Below, piece by piece: positions 28,153-36,518 of a stretch of 64,000 nt of DNA. Position 1 is the first letter of the stretch. Each line of letters begins with the position of its first letter. The stretch covers positions 434,001-498,000 of the forward strand of contig CAVYRO010000010.1 of NCBI GenBank assembly GCA_963771005.1. The letters are read 5' to 3'. The notes below the pieces were generated by a model. It saw only the letters and a program-made list of their open reading frames with translations, had not been told where the DNA came from and made no database searches. This DNA comes from DASQZK01 sp963771005. GTDB lineage: Bacteria > Bacteroidota > Bacteroidia > Bacteroidales > GCA-2748055. The position numbers were made by a program, and so were the translations under genes.

Positions 28153-28215
28153 GTTGGAAAAGATGTCATATTTTACTTTATTTTGACCAGGAATTGTTTT
28201 CTAAATCCTTATTCC

Positions 28216-30189
28216 ATGATAAAAAAAATTTTCTTCCTCCTCTTAGCGATCCTCATTTTAATCCCGTTTTCCCGGGAATCGCATTCTCAGAATTTCAGGG
28301 ATTATCCGATAAGTCCCATTGAATTTACAAGCGTCCGGATCAGTGATCATTTCTGGAAACCACGCATGGAAAAGAATACTGAAGTGACGATTCCGTCTGC
28401 GTTCAAAAAATGTGAAGAGACCGGGAGGATCGATAATTTCAGGATCGCCGGGAAACTGGAGAAAGGCGCTTTTAAAAGCGTCTTCCCATTTGATGATTCC
28501 GATGTTTACAAGATCATAGAGGGGGCTTCCTACTCGCTCCTGCTATCACCCGATCCTGCCCTGGAAGCCTATCTCGATACCCTTATCTCTTATATTGCTG
28601 CCGCTCAGCAATCTGACGGCTATCTTCAGACCTGGCGTATCATCGATCCCGGCAAGCCTCCAACGGAATGGTCGGGTAACGAAGAACGCTGGTCGGATAT
28701 ACAAAGCGGCCATGAACTTTACAACATGGGACACTTTTACGAGGCCGCCGTCGCCTTTTACCATGCAACCGGGAAACGCAGCATGCTTGATCTCGCCATC
28801 CGGAATGCCGATCTTATCGCGGATACCTTCGGCCCAGGTAAGATAGTTGCCGTTCCCGGTCATCCTGAGATAGAGATCGGGCTCGTCAAACTTTACCGCG
28901 CAACAGGAAACGTAGCCTATCTCGACCTGGCCAGGTTCTTTATTGATCACAGGGGAGTGAAGGAGGGAAGGAAAGCCTTGTACGGGAATTATGCGCAGGA
29001 CGATACCCCCATACTCTCTCAATCCGAAGCAGAAGGCCATGCCGTACGGGCAGCATATCTGTATTCCGGGATGGCTGATGTAAGCGCTATCAGTGGTGAT
29101 ACGGCTTATATGAATGCCCTGCAACGGATCTGGAATAATGTGGTGACAAAAAAAATCTATATAACGGGAGGGATCGGCGCCCGCCGGGACGGAGAGCGGT
29201 TCGGGGATAATTATGAACTGCCAAATTTTACGGCCTACAATGAAACATGTGCAGCCATTGCAAATATCATCTGGAACTACCGGATGTTTCTCATGAGCGG
29301 CGACGGAAAATACATGGATGTACTGGAACGTACACTTTATAACGGCATGCTTGCCGGCGTTTCATTTTCGGGTGACAGTTATTTTTATCCCAATCCCCTT
29401 GCCTCGGATGGTAAGGAAACTTTTAATATGGGTTCATGTACACGATCAGCCTGGTTTGATTGTTCCTGTTGCCCGTCGAACGTCTCGCGATTTATCCCGT
29501 CCATTCCGGGATATGTGTATGCCTCCCAAAAGGACAGGCTTTTTATAAATCTTTTTATCGGCAACCATGCAACGATCGATATGCAGGGAAATACAGTATC
29601 GGTAACCCAGGAAACCGGTTATCCCTGGAAAAATACAGTCCGGATAGAGATAAGTCCTGACCGGCCGGGACAGTTTGATCTCAATGTGCGTATCCCGGGA
29701 TGGGCGAGGGGAGAGGTGATTCCCGGTGACCTCTACCGGTTTAACGATAAAGAAAGCGGCAAGGCGGTCATAAAGATCAACGGTAAAGAAACCTCCTACG
29801 GTCTGAGCCTCGGTTATGCCGTCCTGAGCCGCAAATGGGAAAAAGGGGACATCGTGGAGCTTTCCCTTCCCATGGAAGTAAGACGAGTCTCAGCCAGTGA
29901 AAAGGTGGCCGAAGACCGGGGCAGGGTGGCCGTGGAATGCGGTCCTCTTGTATATTGTGCGGAAGAAACAGATAATACGGCAGATGTCCTGGAGGCCACG
30001 ATACCCGGATCCTCCGTTTTCACCCGTGAATTCAGGGACATACTTCCCGGCGGCGTTATGGTCATAACCACTAAAGGGGTATCTTCCGGGAAAGACGGCT
30101 TGACGATGATCCCTTACTACGCATGGTCAAACCGGGGTCCGGGCAAAATGGCGGTATGGTTCCTGGACAAGGAGAAAGGAGAAAGGTGA
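28216..30189 (+). CDS. GH127 beta-L-arabinofuranosidase-like glycosidase
   Basis: The product has 657 aa from ATG at 28216, which starts the signal peptide (MIKKIFFLLLAILILIPFS). An in-frame start at 28183 adds 11 unlikely residues. The GH127 zinc site is complete: E343 and C345 in AYNETCAA, and C418-C419 in DCSCCPSN, matching the Glu-Cys and Cys-Cys pairs of the characterised enzyme HypBA1. ISDHFWKPRMEKN and GGIGARRDGERFGDNYELPN are further family signatures. It probably removes beta-L-arabinofuranose from plant glycans or glycoproteins. The last codons (KEKGER) and the stop codon lie inside a GAAAGG repeat array that continues beyond the gene. Confidence 0.95.
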   Translation: MIKKIFFLLLAILILIPFSRESHSQNFRDYPISPIEFTSVRISDHFWKPRMEKNTEVTIPSAFKKCEETGRIDNFRIAGKLEKGAFKSVFPFDDSDVYKIIEGASYSLLLSPDPALEAYLDTLISYIAAAQQSDGYLQTWRIIDPGKPPTEWSGNEERWSDIQSGHELYNMGHFYEAAVAFYHATGKRSMLDLAIRNADLIADTFGPGKIVAVPGHPEIEIGLVKLYRATGNVAYLDLARFFIDHRGVKEGRKALYGNYAQDDTPILSQSEAEGHAVRAAYLYSGMADVSAISGDTAYMNALQRIWNNVVTKKIYITGGIGARRDGERFGDNYELPNFTAYNETCAAIANIIWNYRMFLMSGDGKYMDVLERTLYNGMLAGVSFSGDSYFYPNPLASDGKETFNMGSCTRSAWFDCSCCPSNVSRFIPSIPGYVYASQKDRLFINLFIGNHATIDMQGNTVSVTQETGYPWKNTVRIEISPDRPGQFDLNVRIPGWARGEVIPGDLYRFNDKESGKAVIKINGKETSYGLSLGYAVLSRKWEKGDIVELSLPMEVRRVSASEKVAEDRGRVAVECGPLVYCAEETDNTADVLEATIPGSSVFTREFRDILPGGVMVITTKGVSSGKDGLTMIPYYAWSNRGPGKMAVWFLDKEKGER

Positions 30190-30297
30190 AAGGCGAAAGG
30201 GGAGGAGAGAACAAGGAGAAAGGCGAAAGGTGAAAGGCGAAAGGGGAGGAGAGAACAAGGAGAAAGGCGAAAGGTGAAAGGCGAAAGGTGAAAAATA
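30171..30297. repeat. purine-rich heptamer array (GAAAGGC/GAAAGGT), forward
   Basis: GAAAGGC and GAAAGGT units alternate with GGGAGGAGAGAACAAGG. A block of about 54 nt is repeated twice. The array overlaps the last codons of the GH127 gene and supplies its stop (GAAAGGTGA). It is the inverted counterpart of the array at 31058-31336. Confidence 0.9.
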
Positions 30298-30431
30298 TTC
30301 TTTATTTTTAGACCCTTACAGGGTTCTAAAAAGTAGAGCTCTTTTTATTAATAGGATTGTTTGAGAGTGGTTCATTTGAAAAATGAGCTGGTTGTATTAG
30401 TGGAGAACATGAAGTAGCAATTATGAAAGGC

Positions 30432-30601
30432 TGACAGCTGACAACTGACAACTGACAGCTGACAACTGACAGCTGATAACTGACAACTGACAACTGACAA
30501 CTGATAACTGATAACTGACAACTGATAACTGACAACTGATAACTGACAACTGACAACTGACAACTGATAACTGACAACTGACAGCTGACAATTGACAACT
30601 A
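30432..30601. repeat. heptamer array CTGACAA/CTGATAA/CTGACAG
   Basis: About 24 heptamers with the pattern CTGAYAR. The array ends 6 nt from the stop of the four-helix-bundle gene. The minus-strand translation (repeated SCQLSV) is a by-product of the repeat, not a gene. Confidence 0.92.
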
Positions 30602-30606
30602 CTAAC

Positions 30607-30957
30607 TTATGGGCTTTGTTTTTTGACTTTGGAAGAGATTTTGCCGAGGATCAGCTTCAGCTCCTGGCTTTCGGTTGTGAGGATCCGGATCGGTTCATCG
30701 GATGGGAAAAGTTCTTTTAAGATCCTAAGCCAAAAATTACTTTCACGGATCTCTTTCAGTGAAATATTGATCTTTTGAGAAAATTCCGCCCGTGAAACTG
30801 CCGCCTGGGCTTCTTCATAATTGGCACCAACGGAGGTCGAAGCTTTAGCCAACTGCTGCCGGACAATCTCCAGTTCCTTTTTTCCCTCCATTTTTCGCAA
30901 CATCCTCAGAATGTCCAATGCAAAACGAAAAAGCCTCTGTTCAAGATCTCTTTCCAT
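30607..30957 (-). CDS. four-helix-bundle protein (23S rRNA intervening-sequence / Avd-like family)
   Basis: This 116-aa all-helical protein has the family pattern FRFALDILRMLRKM, QLAKASTSVGANYEEAQAAV, FSQKINISLKEIRESNFWLR and ELKLILGKISSK. The family was first seen in insertions within 23S rRNA genes and is related to the Avd accessory protein of diversity-generating retroelements, a pentameric nucleic-acid-binding bundle. No reverse transcriptase and no rRNA gene is present here. A CTGACAA heptamer array follows its stop by 6 nt, and inverted GAAAGG arrays flank the whole unit. This suggests a small mobile or repeat-associated module (inference). Confidence 0.88.
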   Translation of the reverse strand: MERDLEQRLFRFALDILRMLRKMEGKKELEIVRQQLAKASTSVGANYEEAQAAVSRAEFSQKINISLKEIRESNFWLRILKELFPSDEPIRILTTESQELKLILGKISSKVKKQSP

Positions 30958-31057
30958 GGTTTATAAGTTTACTTTTACAAATTATTATGGGCTTGAAAGA
31001 TAAAGGGCGAAAGCCGAAAACGAGAGCCTGTAAATTAGTTACAGACCATCCTTTTCC

Positions 31058-31336
31058 CCCTTTTCCCTCTTCCCCTTTCCACTTGTTCTCTTCCCTTTCG
31101 CCTTTCGCCTTTCACCTTTCTCCTTCCCCTCCCCTCCGTTCTCTTCCCTTTCGCCTTTCACCTTTCACCTTTCACCTTTCACCCTGCCCCTCTTCCCTTT
31201 CGCCTTTCGCCTTTCGCCTTTCACCTTTCACCCTGCCCCTCTTCCCTTTCGCCTTTCGCCTTTCACCTTTCACCTTTCACCCTGCCCCTCTTCCTTTCGC
31301 CTTTCGCCTTTCGCCTTTCACCTTTCACCTTTCACC
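31058..31336. repeat. pyrimidine-rich heptamer array (TTTCGCC/TTTCACC), inverted copy
   Basis: Units TTTCGCC and TTTCACC are interrupted by CCTGCCCCTCTTCCC spacers. It is the reverse complement of the array at 30171-30297. It abuts, with 0 nt between, the stop codon of the lamin-tail lipoprotein gene that ends at 31337. A long plus-strand frame through it is repeat-derived. Confidence 0.92.
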
Positions 31337-32614
31337 TTATTCACATCGATCATTCCCTGTGCCCGGCGTGCCCAGATCACCCGTGGAATATGCTGAGGTG
31401 GAAATGCACCAGGAATTCCCCGAAACGGCGGCGGCTGCATTCATTTTTGACGGGCTCAGGCAGAGTGATGCACCCGAAGTGGAAGGAAATCCTGCACTTC
31501 CGTAATCCACCGAAAATACCAACGGGCCGGGAGTTGCTTCCGTTCCGGCATTAAATATTGAAACTACTGCACCCGTATTGGGAAGGGTGATGTCCGACCC
31601 GTAGACGTAGCTGTTCAACGCGCCGGTGGATGTCTCCTTTTTTTGCAGGATGTGAAATGCACCGGGAGAGAGTACAATCGAATCGGTTATCGTATGCACA
31701 TTTGTCTCATCCCGTTTAAGAATAAGATCCCTGAGATTTATATCATGATCCGAAGGATTGTAGATCTCAATCCATTCGCCTTCCGTATCGGTCAATGCCG
31801 AAGGATCGAACATGATCTCGGTGATCAAAAGTTCTCCATAGCCGATTGCACCTTCCGGCTGGACGTAGTCGCCATCATGTATCTCGATGACTTCGACGGG
31901 TATCTCCGTATCATCCAGGACGAGGTTAAACATGGCAGTACCATTATCGACAGTGGCATTCACCCGGATCTCATAATGTTTTTTAGGGAGAGGGTCGGGG
32001 ATGTTCCCCGAAAGGGTCTTTGTATCTTCCGAACCGTCATGGTTCTGCCAGGTCAGTTCGACCCGGATGTCGAAGGGCAAAGGCTGAAAGTAACCCCACC
32101 GGTTTTCATCTTTGCCGAAGATGAGCGAGCCTGCGGAGGATGACACTGTGGTTGAAAAATCCGTAAAACTGTTTCTCAGCGTATCCGAATATACAACAGA
32201 AACGATCGTATTGGCCAGTTCGCATGTGACTACGACGGTTTCCAATGCATTGCTGCTAACTGTAAAAATATCCGATATCCCGTAATAGTAGGGGTTATCG
32301 AATGCCGCGGGAAGATCATTGTCCGACCAGGCTTTCACAAAATAGTCACCGGGATCGAGTTCGAGTGTGTCGGGCATGACCGAAGCGGATTCAAACGACA
32401 TGACTTCGGTGCCATCCGGGTAACAAATGGATACTTTGAAATCCTCCGTTTGGCCGGTGGATTTTAATCCGCCTTTAACGTCGGTGACATTCACCGATAA
32501 ACCGATGTTGACTGTGAGGTAGCCTTTTTTGCCGGAAGTACCCGGCTGGTCTTTTTTGCAGGACACGAGGAGGATGGTTGCAAGAGCCACCGCGAGAAAG
32601 GTGATTTTTTTCAT
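31337..32614 (-). CDS. DUF4493-like / lamin-tail domain lipoprotein
   Basis: This 425-aa lipoprotein has a lipobox at C19 (ATILLVSCKKD). Residues 30-235 resemble the DUF4493 domain of Bacteroidota surface proteins (GYLTVNIGLSVNV, then KVSICYPDGTEVMSF and LDPGDYFVKAWSD, YYGISDIFTVSSN, TIVSVVYSDTLRNSF). Residues 268-420 form a lamin-tail domain (GELLITEIMFDPSA, EGEWIEIYNPSDHDINL, ILKRDETN, LPNTGAVVSIFN). Lamin-tail domains in bacteria occur with extracellular nucleases and adhesins. No enzyme domain is present here. Its stop codon directly touches a heptamer repeat array. Confidence 0.85.
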   Translation of the reverse strand: MKKITFLAVALATILLVSCKKDQPGTSGKKGYLTVNIGLSVNVTDVKGGLKSTGQTEDFKVSICYPDGTEVMSFESASVMPDTLELDPGDYFVKAWSDNDLPAAFDNPYYYGISDIFTVSSNALETVVVTCELANTIVSVVYSDTLRNSFTDFSTTVSSSAGSLIFGKDENRWGYFQPLPFDIRVELTWQNHDGSEDTKTLSGNIPDPLPKKHYEIRVNATVDNGTAMFNLVLDDTEIPVEVIEIHDGDYVQPEGAIGYGELLITEIMFDPSALTDTEGEWIEIYNPSDHDINLRDLILKRDETNVHTITDSIVLSPGAFHILQKKETSTGALNSYVYGSDITLPNTGAVVSIFNAGTEATPGPLVFSVDYGSAGFPSTSGASLCLSPSKMNAAAAVSGNSWCISTSAYSTGDLGTPGTGNDRCE

Positions 32615-33102
32615 AGCTGATGATTTTAAATTGGATTTTTATTGAGAGAGGCAAAATGCATCCCTGTATTGCTTAATGTGAAAACCAGTAAAATCTCAGC
32701 GTCCGGATTGGACTTTTTTTTGATTTTTTTGAAAAAGAACGGGGAGAAGGAAATATGGAACGTGGTTTATCGAAATTTTCAACCCGTATCTTTTGGGGAT
32801 TGGTCAATGCCTGATATTGTTCTGATCCTGTATTTCTATCTTCAATCAACAAGTCCTTGACTTATTATTGTTTATGTGGTAATTTCAGGCTGGTATTTTC
32901 CCGGTTCCTCTCTCAATTTTATCACCTGGAAAAAGAAAGTAAAGAGCTGGTCTCCATGATGCTTCTGCGGTTTGATTAAAGAAATGAAGTTAACCGGACC
33001 GTGCAGATGCTAATCGTCCGCCTCTCCTTCCCATGATGCCGGATCGATGGTCTGTTCCGGTCACCATTATGCAGAATTTTCTTTTCATTTCAGTTATTGC
33101 AA
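32615..33102. other. intergenic region between divergent surface-protein genes
   Basis: About 490 nt. No supported gene was found. A 72-codon plus-strand frame (32642-32860) lacks family features. The region should contain the promoters of both flanking genes, but no clear TTTG/TAnnTTTG pair was identified. Confidence 0.5.
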
Positions 33103-35979
33103 ATGGATATGAAAGCTTCATTAGCAGTATTTGCATTGATGCTGGCCCTATCCGTCCATCCTAATGCAGCCCGGCTTACGGCACAATGTTCCGATTTTTA
33201 CGGGATGACATCCAGGGGCGGAGACTTCGACAATGGCACCATTTTCAAGACGGACGGCGAGGGTAATAACCTCGAAGTTCTCTTTAGTTTCCCTTTGACG
33301 AACGAGGGAAAGTATCCGGCCGGAAATCTGTGTGTCACACCCGGTGGCAAATACTTTGGTCTCACAAAGGGAACCTATGGCGGAGGAGCTGTTATCTTTG
33401 AGTGGGATACATCCGTCAATGCTTCTGTTTTAAAATTCAAATTCATCAATGACCCGGTGGGAAATATACAGTCCATCGGTCCCCTCACACTGGCGGATAA
33501 CGGGAAACTTTACGGGATGAGCCAGTACAGGGATAGTAGTGAGTTTGACTTTCTGAAAGATAAAAGGGTGATCTATGAATTTGATCTTTCCACAAATCAA
33601 TACACCGAAAGGTATAATTTCATTGTTGATTCGTCCGGATTGTCTCCTTACGGATCAATGGTGAAGGCTGGAAACGGTAAACTCTATGGTGTGACCGGAA
33701 TGGGAGGGAAGAATTCTTCAGGAGTAATATTCGAGTGGGATCCCGCCACAGGCGTATATTCGAAAAGATTTGATTTTAAGGGGATGGAAACGGGTTACGG
33801 GCCGGCAGGATCCCCGATCCTGGGTACGAACGGGAATCTTTATGGCCTGACCTTATACGGCGGTGCGAACGGGGGTGGGGTACTATTCGAATGGAATCCC
33901 ACGACGGGACAATACTGCAAGAGAAATGATTTTTCCGGTGACAATCAGTTTGGGGCATTGCTTCAATCGGACGATGGGAATATTTATGGGACAAAGGGAA
34001 ATACATTTTTTGTATGGGATCCGGTTGCAAAATCCTTCTCCCCCATATACACATTAACAGACCAGATGGAAGGTGATTCGCCCGCCGGAGCACTCGTCCA
34101 GGCAGCCAACGGTAAGTTTTACGGGACGACTGCCCGGGGCGGCACTGAAAACCTGGGTGTGCTTTTTGAATGGGATCCTTCGACAGGCATATATACAAAA
34201 AAGCTCGATTTCATCGGGAATGAAAATGGCGGGAATCCCTCCGGGGCCCTGATATTACTTGGTGAACACACGCTCGCGGGATTAACGGAAAACGGAGGAA
34301 CTTATGAGTCCGGAGTACTGTTCGAATGGGATATTGAACAAGATACTTACACCAAAAAGTTAGATTTTAATGAGGGTGAAAACGGGAGTGTTCCCCAGGG
34401 GTCCCTGGTCAGTCTGAATAAAGAAAAACTATTGGGGACAGCCATCACCGGAGGGAAATACAATGACGGGGTGCTTTTCGAATGGGATATACTTAACCGG
34501 ACATTCGAAAAGAAAGCCGATTTTAAGGGAAACGAGAATGGAAAGGCGCCTGTAGGGACCATGATCATGACGGATGATGGTAAATTTTTGGGTGTGACTA
34601 AAAACGGCGGTGAAAATGACAAGGGCGTAATATTCGGATGGGATCCTGAGACGGGAGAATTATCGGATAAATTCGACTTCATGGATGAAAACTATGTCAA
34701 TCCGGTAGGTACGCTGCTGAAAGCAAATGACGGGAATATTTACGGACTTACTTCGATGGGGGGCGGTTCTTACGATGGTGTACTATTTGAACTAGGACCT
34801 TCGGGTGAGGATTATACGGTGAAATACCTTTTTGACAGGTGGACTCCCGATCAGTCGGCACCTTTGATCCAGGGGGATGACGGTAAAATTTACGGGATTG
34901 GCTCCGGAGTCACTGTTGAAACAGACGGGGGAGTAATTTTTGAGTGGGATCAGGTAGCAGATACTGCTCTGGTACGAAAACTCTTTCTGCCGGGCCTAAT
35001 CTATCCTTATCCGTCCGGTTCACTGATCCAGGCCGATAACGGCAACTTTTATGCAAAATTGGAAGGTCCACAATGCGGGTTGGAGTGCATGTTCATGCAA
35101 ATGATGGAGTGGGATCCCGTTCTGGATACGATTTTATATGGTGAGGAGATCATACTGCCTGACAATGGGGCCGGTCATTCTTACGGGTCTTTGATACAGG
35201 CTCAGAACGGTAAAATCTACGGGACGGCTCCGGAGGGAGGAGAAAATGGTTTGGGAATTATCTTTGAGTGTGACCCGCTTACGCTTGTCACCGTGACAAA
35301 ACATTCCTTCAGCAAGCCAGGCGGGTCATCTCCATGCAGCACTTTGCTCGAACTTGAACATAAGTCATTTAGCTCAAAGAATATTGAGGCTTGCGGTATG
35401 TATACATCTCCCGGCGGTAAAATATGGTCGGAATCAGGCGAATATACCGACACGATCCTTACTTCATCAGGATGTGATTCCATCATTACGGTGAATCTTA
35501 CCGTGCATCATCCCGACAAGAGCGTAACGCAGGAAGAGGGCGTCCTCACCTCCATGGCTTCAGACGCCACCTGGCAATGGATCGATTGCGATAACGGGAA
35601 CTCCCCCATAGAAGGGGAAACCGGCCAGACCTTTACGGCCGGTCAGGACGGCCATTATGCGGTGATCGTGACCCAGGATGAATGTTCAGATACCTCAGCC
35701 TGTTTTGATGTTACTTCCTCTGGCCGCGCGGGCTACCTTTCAGGGCAGGATATCTCGGTATTTCCAAACCCCAGCGACGGGACCTTCTCTGTCGATCTCG
35801 GCAGGATCTGGCCGGAAGTCACGGTGACGGTAATGCGGCCTGACGGAAGGATCCTTCAAAAAGAAAGTCATTACAATACCCGGAATATGGATCTGAATAT
35901 ACACACTTCCGCGGGGATCTACTTCCTGGTCATAAGTTCGGAAAATGAAAGGAGTGTAGTTAAGGTAGTGAGAAGGTGA
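33103..35979 (+). CDS. T9SS-exported protein with many Gloeo_Verruco-type repeats
   Basis: The product has about 958 aa from ATG at 33103. A TTG at 33097 is also in frame but less likely. The signal peptide is MKASLAVFALMLALSVHP. Residues 30-745 consist of some 14-16 repeats of about 45 aa with the pattern P-x-GSL-x-x-x-xGKxYGxTxxGGxxxxGVxFEWDPxTGxYxKxxDF, matching the Gloeo_Verruco (TIGR03803-type) tandem repeat, which forms beta-propeller blades. Next comes an Ig-like segment with SACGMYTSPGGKIW-type features. The C-terminus is a T9SS type A sorting domain (ISVFPNPSDGTFSVD to VVKVVRR). It is a large surface protein, probably for adhesion or binding. Confidence 0.88.
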   Translation: MDMKASLAVFALMLALSVHPNAARLTAQCSDFYGMTSRGGDFDNGTIFKTDGEGNNLEVLFSFPLTNEGKYPAGNLCVTPGGKYFGLTKGTYGGGAVIFEWDTSVNASVLKFKFINDPVGNIQSIGPLTLADNGKLYGMSQYRDSSEFDFLKDKRVIYEFDLSTNQYTERYNFIVDSSGLSPYGSMVKAGNGKLYGVTGMGGKNSSGVIFEWDPATGVYSKRFDFKGMETGYGPAGSPILGTNGNLYGLTLYGGANGGGVLFEWNPTTGQYCKRNDFSGDNQFGALLQSDDGNIYGTKGNTFFVWDPVAKSFSPIYTLTDQMEGDSPAGALVQAANGKFYGTTARGGTENLGVLFEWDPSTGIYTKKLDFIGNENGGNPSGALILLGEHTLAGLTENGGTYESGVLFEWDIEQDTYTKKLDFNEGENGSVPQGSLVSLNKEKLLGTAITGGKYNDGVLFEWDILNRTFEKKADFKGNENGKAPVGTMIMTDDGKFLGVTKNGGENDKGVIFGWDPETGELSDKFDFMDENYVNPVGTLLKANDGNIYGLTSMGGGSYDGVLFELGPSGEDYTVKYLFDRWTPDQSAPLIQGDDGKIYGIGSGVTVETDGGVIFEWDQVADTALVRKLFLPGLIYPYPSGSLIQADNGNFYAKLEGPQCGLECMFMQMMEWDPVLDTILYGEEIILPDNGAGHSYGSLIQAQNGKIYGTAPEGGENGLGIIFECDPLTLVTVTKHSFSKPGGSSPCSTLLELEHKSFSSKNIEACGMYTSPGGKIWSESGEYTDTILTSSGCDSIITVNLTVHHPDKSVTQEEGVLTSMASDATWQWIDCDNGNSPIEGETGQTFTAGQDGHYAVIVTQDECSDTSACFDVTSSGRAGYLSGQDISVFPNPSDGTFSVDLGRIWPEVTVTVMRPDGRILQKESHYNTRNMDLNIHTSAGIYFLVISSENERSVVKVVRR

Positions 35980-35991
35980 CCTGCCCCTAAG

Positions 35992-36410
35992 AATTTGTTG
36001 AGTTGTTGAGTTGTTGAGTTGTTGATTGAAGAGAGTTTTACGGTTCGGCTACGCTCACCGGCCGGGGACCTGCCCTGACAATTTGTTGAGTTGTTGAGTT
36101 GTTGAGTTGTTGATTGAAGAGATTCTTACGTTTCGGATTCGCTCACCGGTCAGGATTTGACTTGAAATGACGGTTTGGCTGCGCTCACCGACCGGGGACC
36201 TGCCCTAACAATTTGTTGAGTTGTTGAGTTGTTGATTGAAGAGATTCTTACGTTTCGGATTCGCTCACCGACCGGGGACCTGCCCTGACAATTTGTTGAG
36301 TTGTTGAGTTGTTGATTGAAGAGATTCTTACGTTTCGGATTCGCTCACCGGCCAGGGACACTCTCTTGAAATGACATACGGTTCGACTACGCTCCTCGAC
36401 CGGGGACCTA
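35992..36410. repeat. tandem composite repeat: TTGTTGAG octamers plus 'CGCTCACCG' element
   Basis: Four units spaced 80, 88 and 130 nt apart each combine an octamer array (TTGTTGAG, 3-4 copies), TTGATTGAAGAGA, and a GC-rich segment CGGATTCGCTCACCG followed by CGGGGACCTGCCC. Two extra GC-rich segments lack the octamers. The first array begins 12 nt after the stop of the T9SS repeat protein. Unit spacing is irregular and there are no unique spacers, so it is not a CRISPR. Confidence 0.88.
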
Positions 36411-36465
36411 CCTTTAGATACCGGTCCGGCTTTACTAAACGTCCCGTCCACCCCGGTTCTGCACT

Positions 36466-36494
36466 TTCGCCTTTCGCCTTTCGCCTTTCACCTT
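36466..36494. repeat. short TTTCGCC heptamer array
   Basis: Four heptamers (TTTCGCC x3, TTTCACC) of the same family and orientation as 31058-31336. It ends 24 nt from the stop of the phospholipase-D-like gene. Confidence 0.85.
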
Positions 36495-36518
36495 GTTAAG
36501 ATCCCTCACCTACCTTGT

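Noticed and set aside
30326..30598. 90-codon minus-strand frame with repeated SCQLSV
   Set aside because: It is a translation of the CTGACAA heptamer array, open only because the repeat lacks stops.
30607..31336. diversity-generating retroelement
   Set aside because: The four-helix-bundle protein is Avd-like, but there is no reverse transcriptase and no template/variable repeat pair.
30918..31505. 195-codon plus-strand frame rich in LSPFAFRL
   Set aside because: It is a translation of the TTTCGCC array and the antisense of the lamin-tail gene.
32642..32860. 72-codon plus-strand frame
   Set aside because: It has no signal, domain or conserved pattern. It is probably chance in an AT-rich intergenic region.
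35992..36410. CRISPR-like appearance of the repeat block
   Set aside because: Unit spacing varies from 80 to 130 nt, the intervening sequence is itself repeated, and there are no cas genes.
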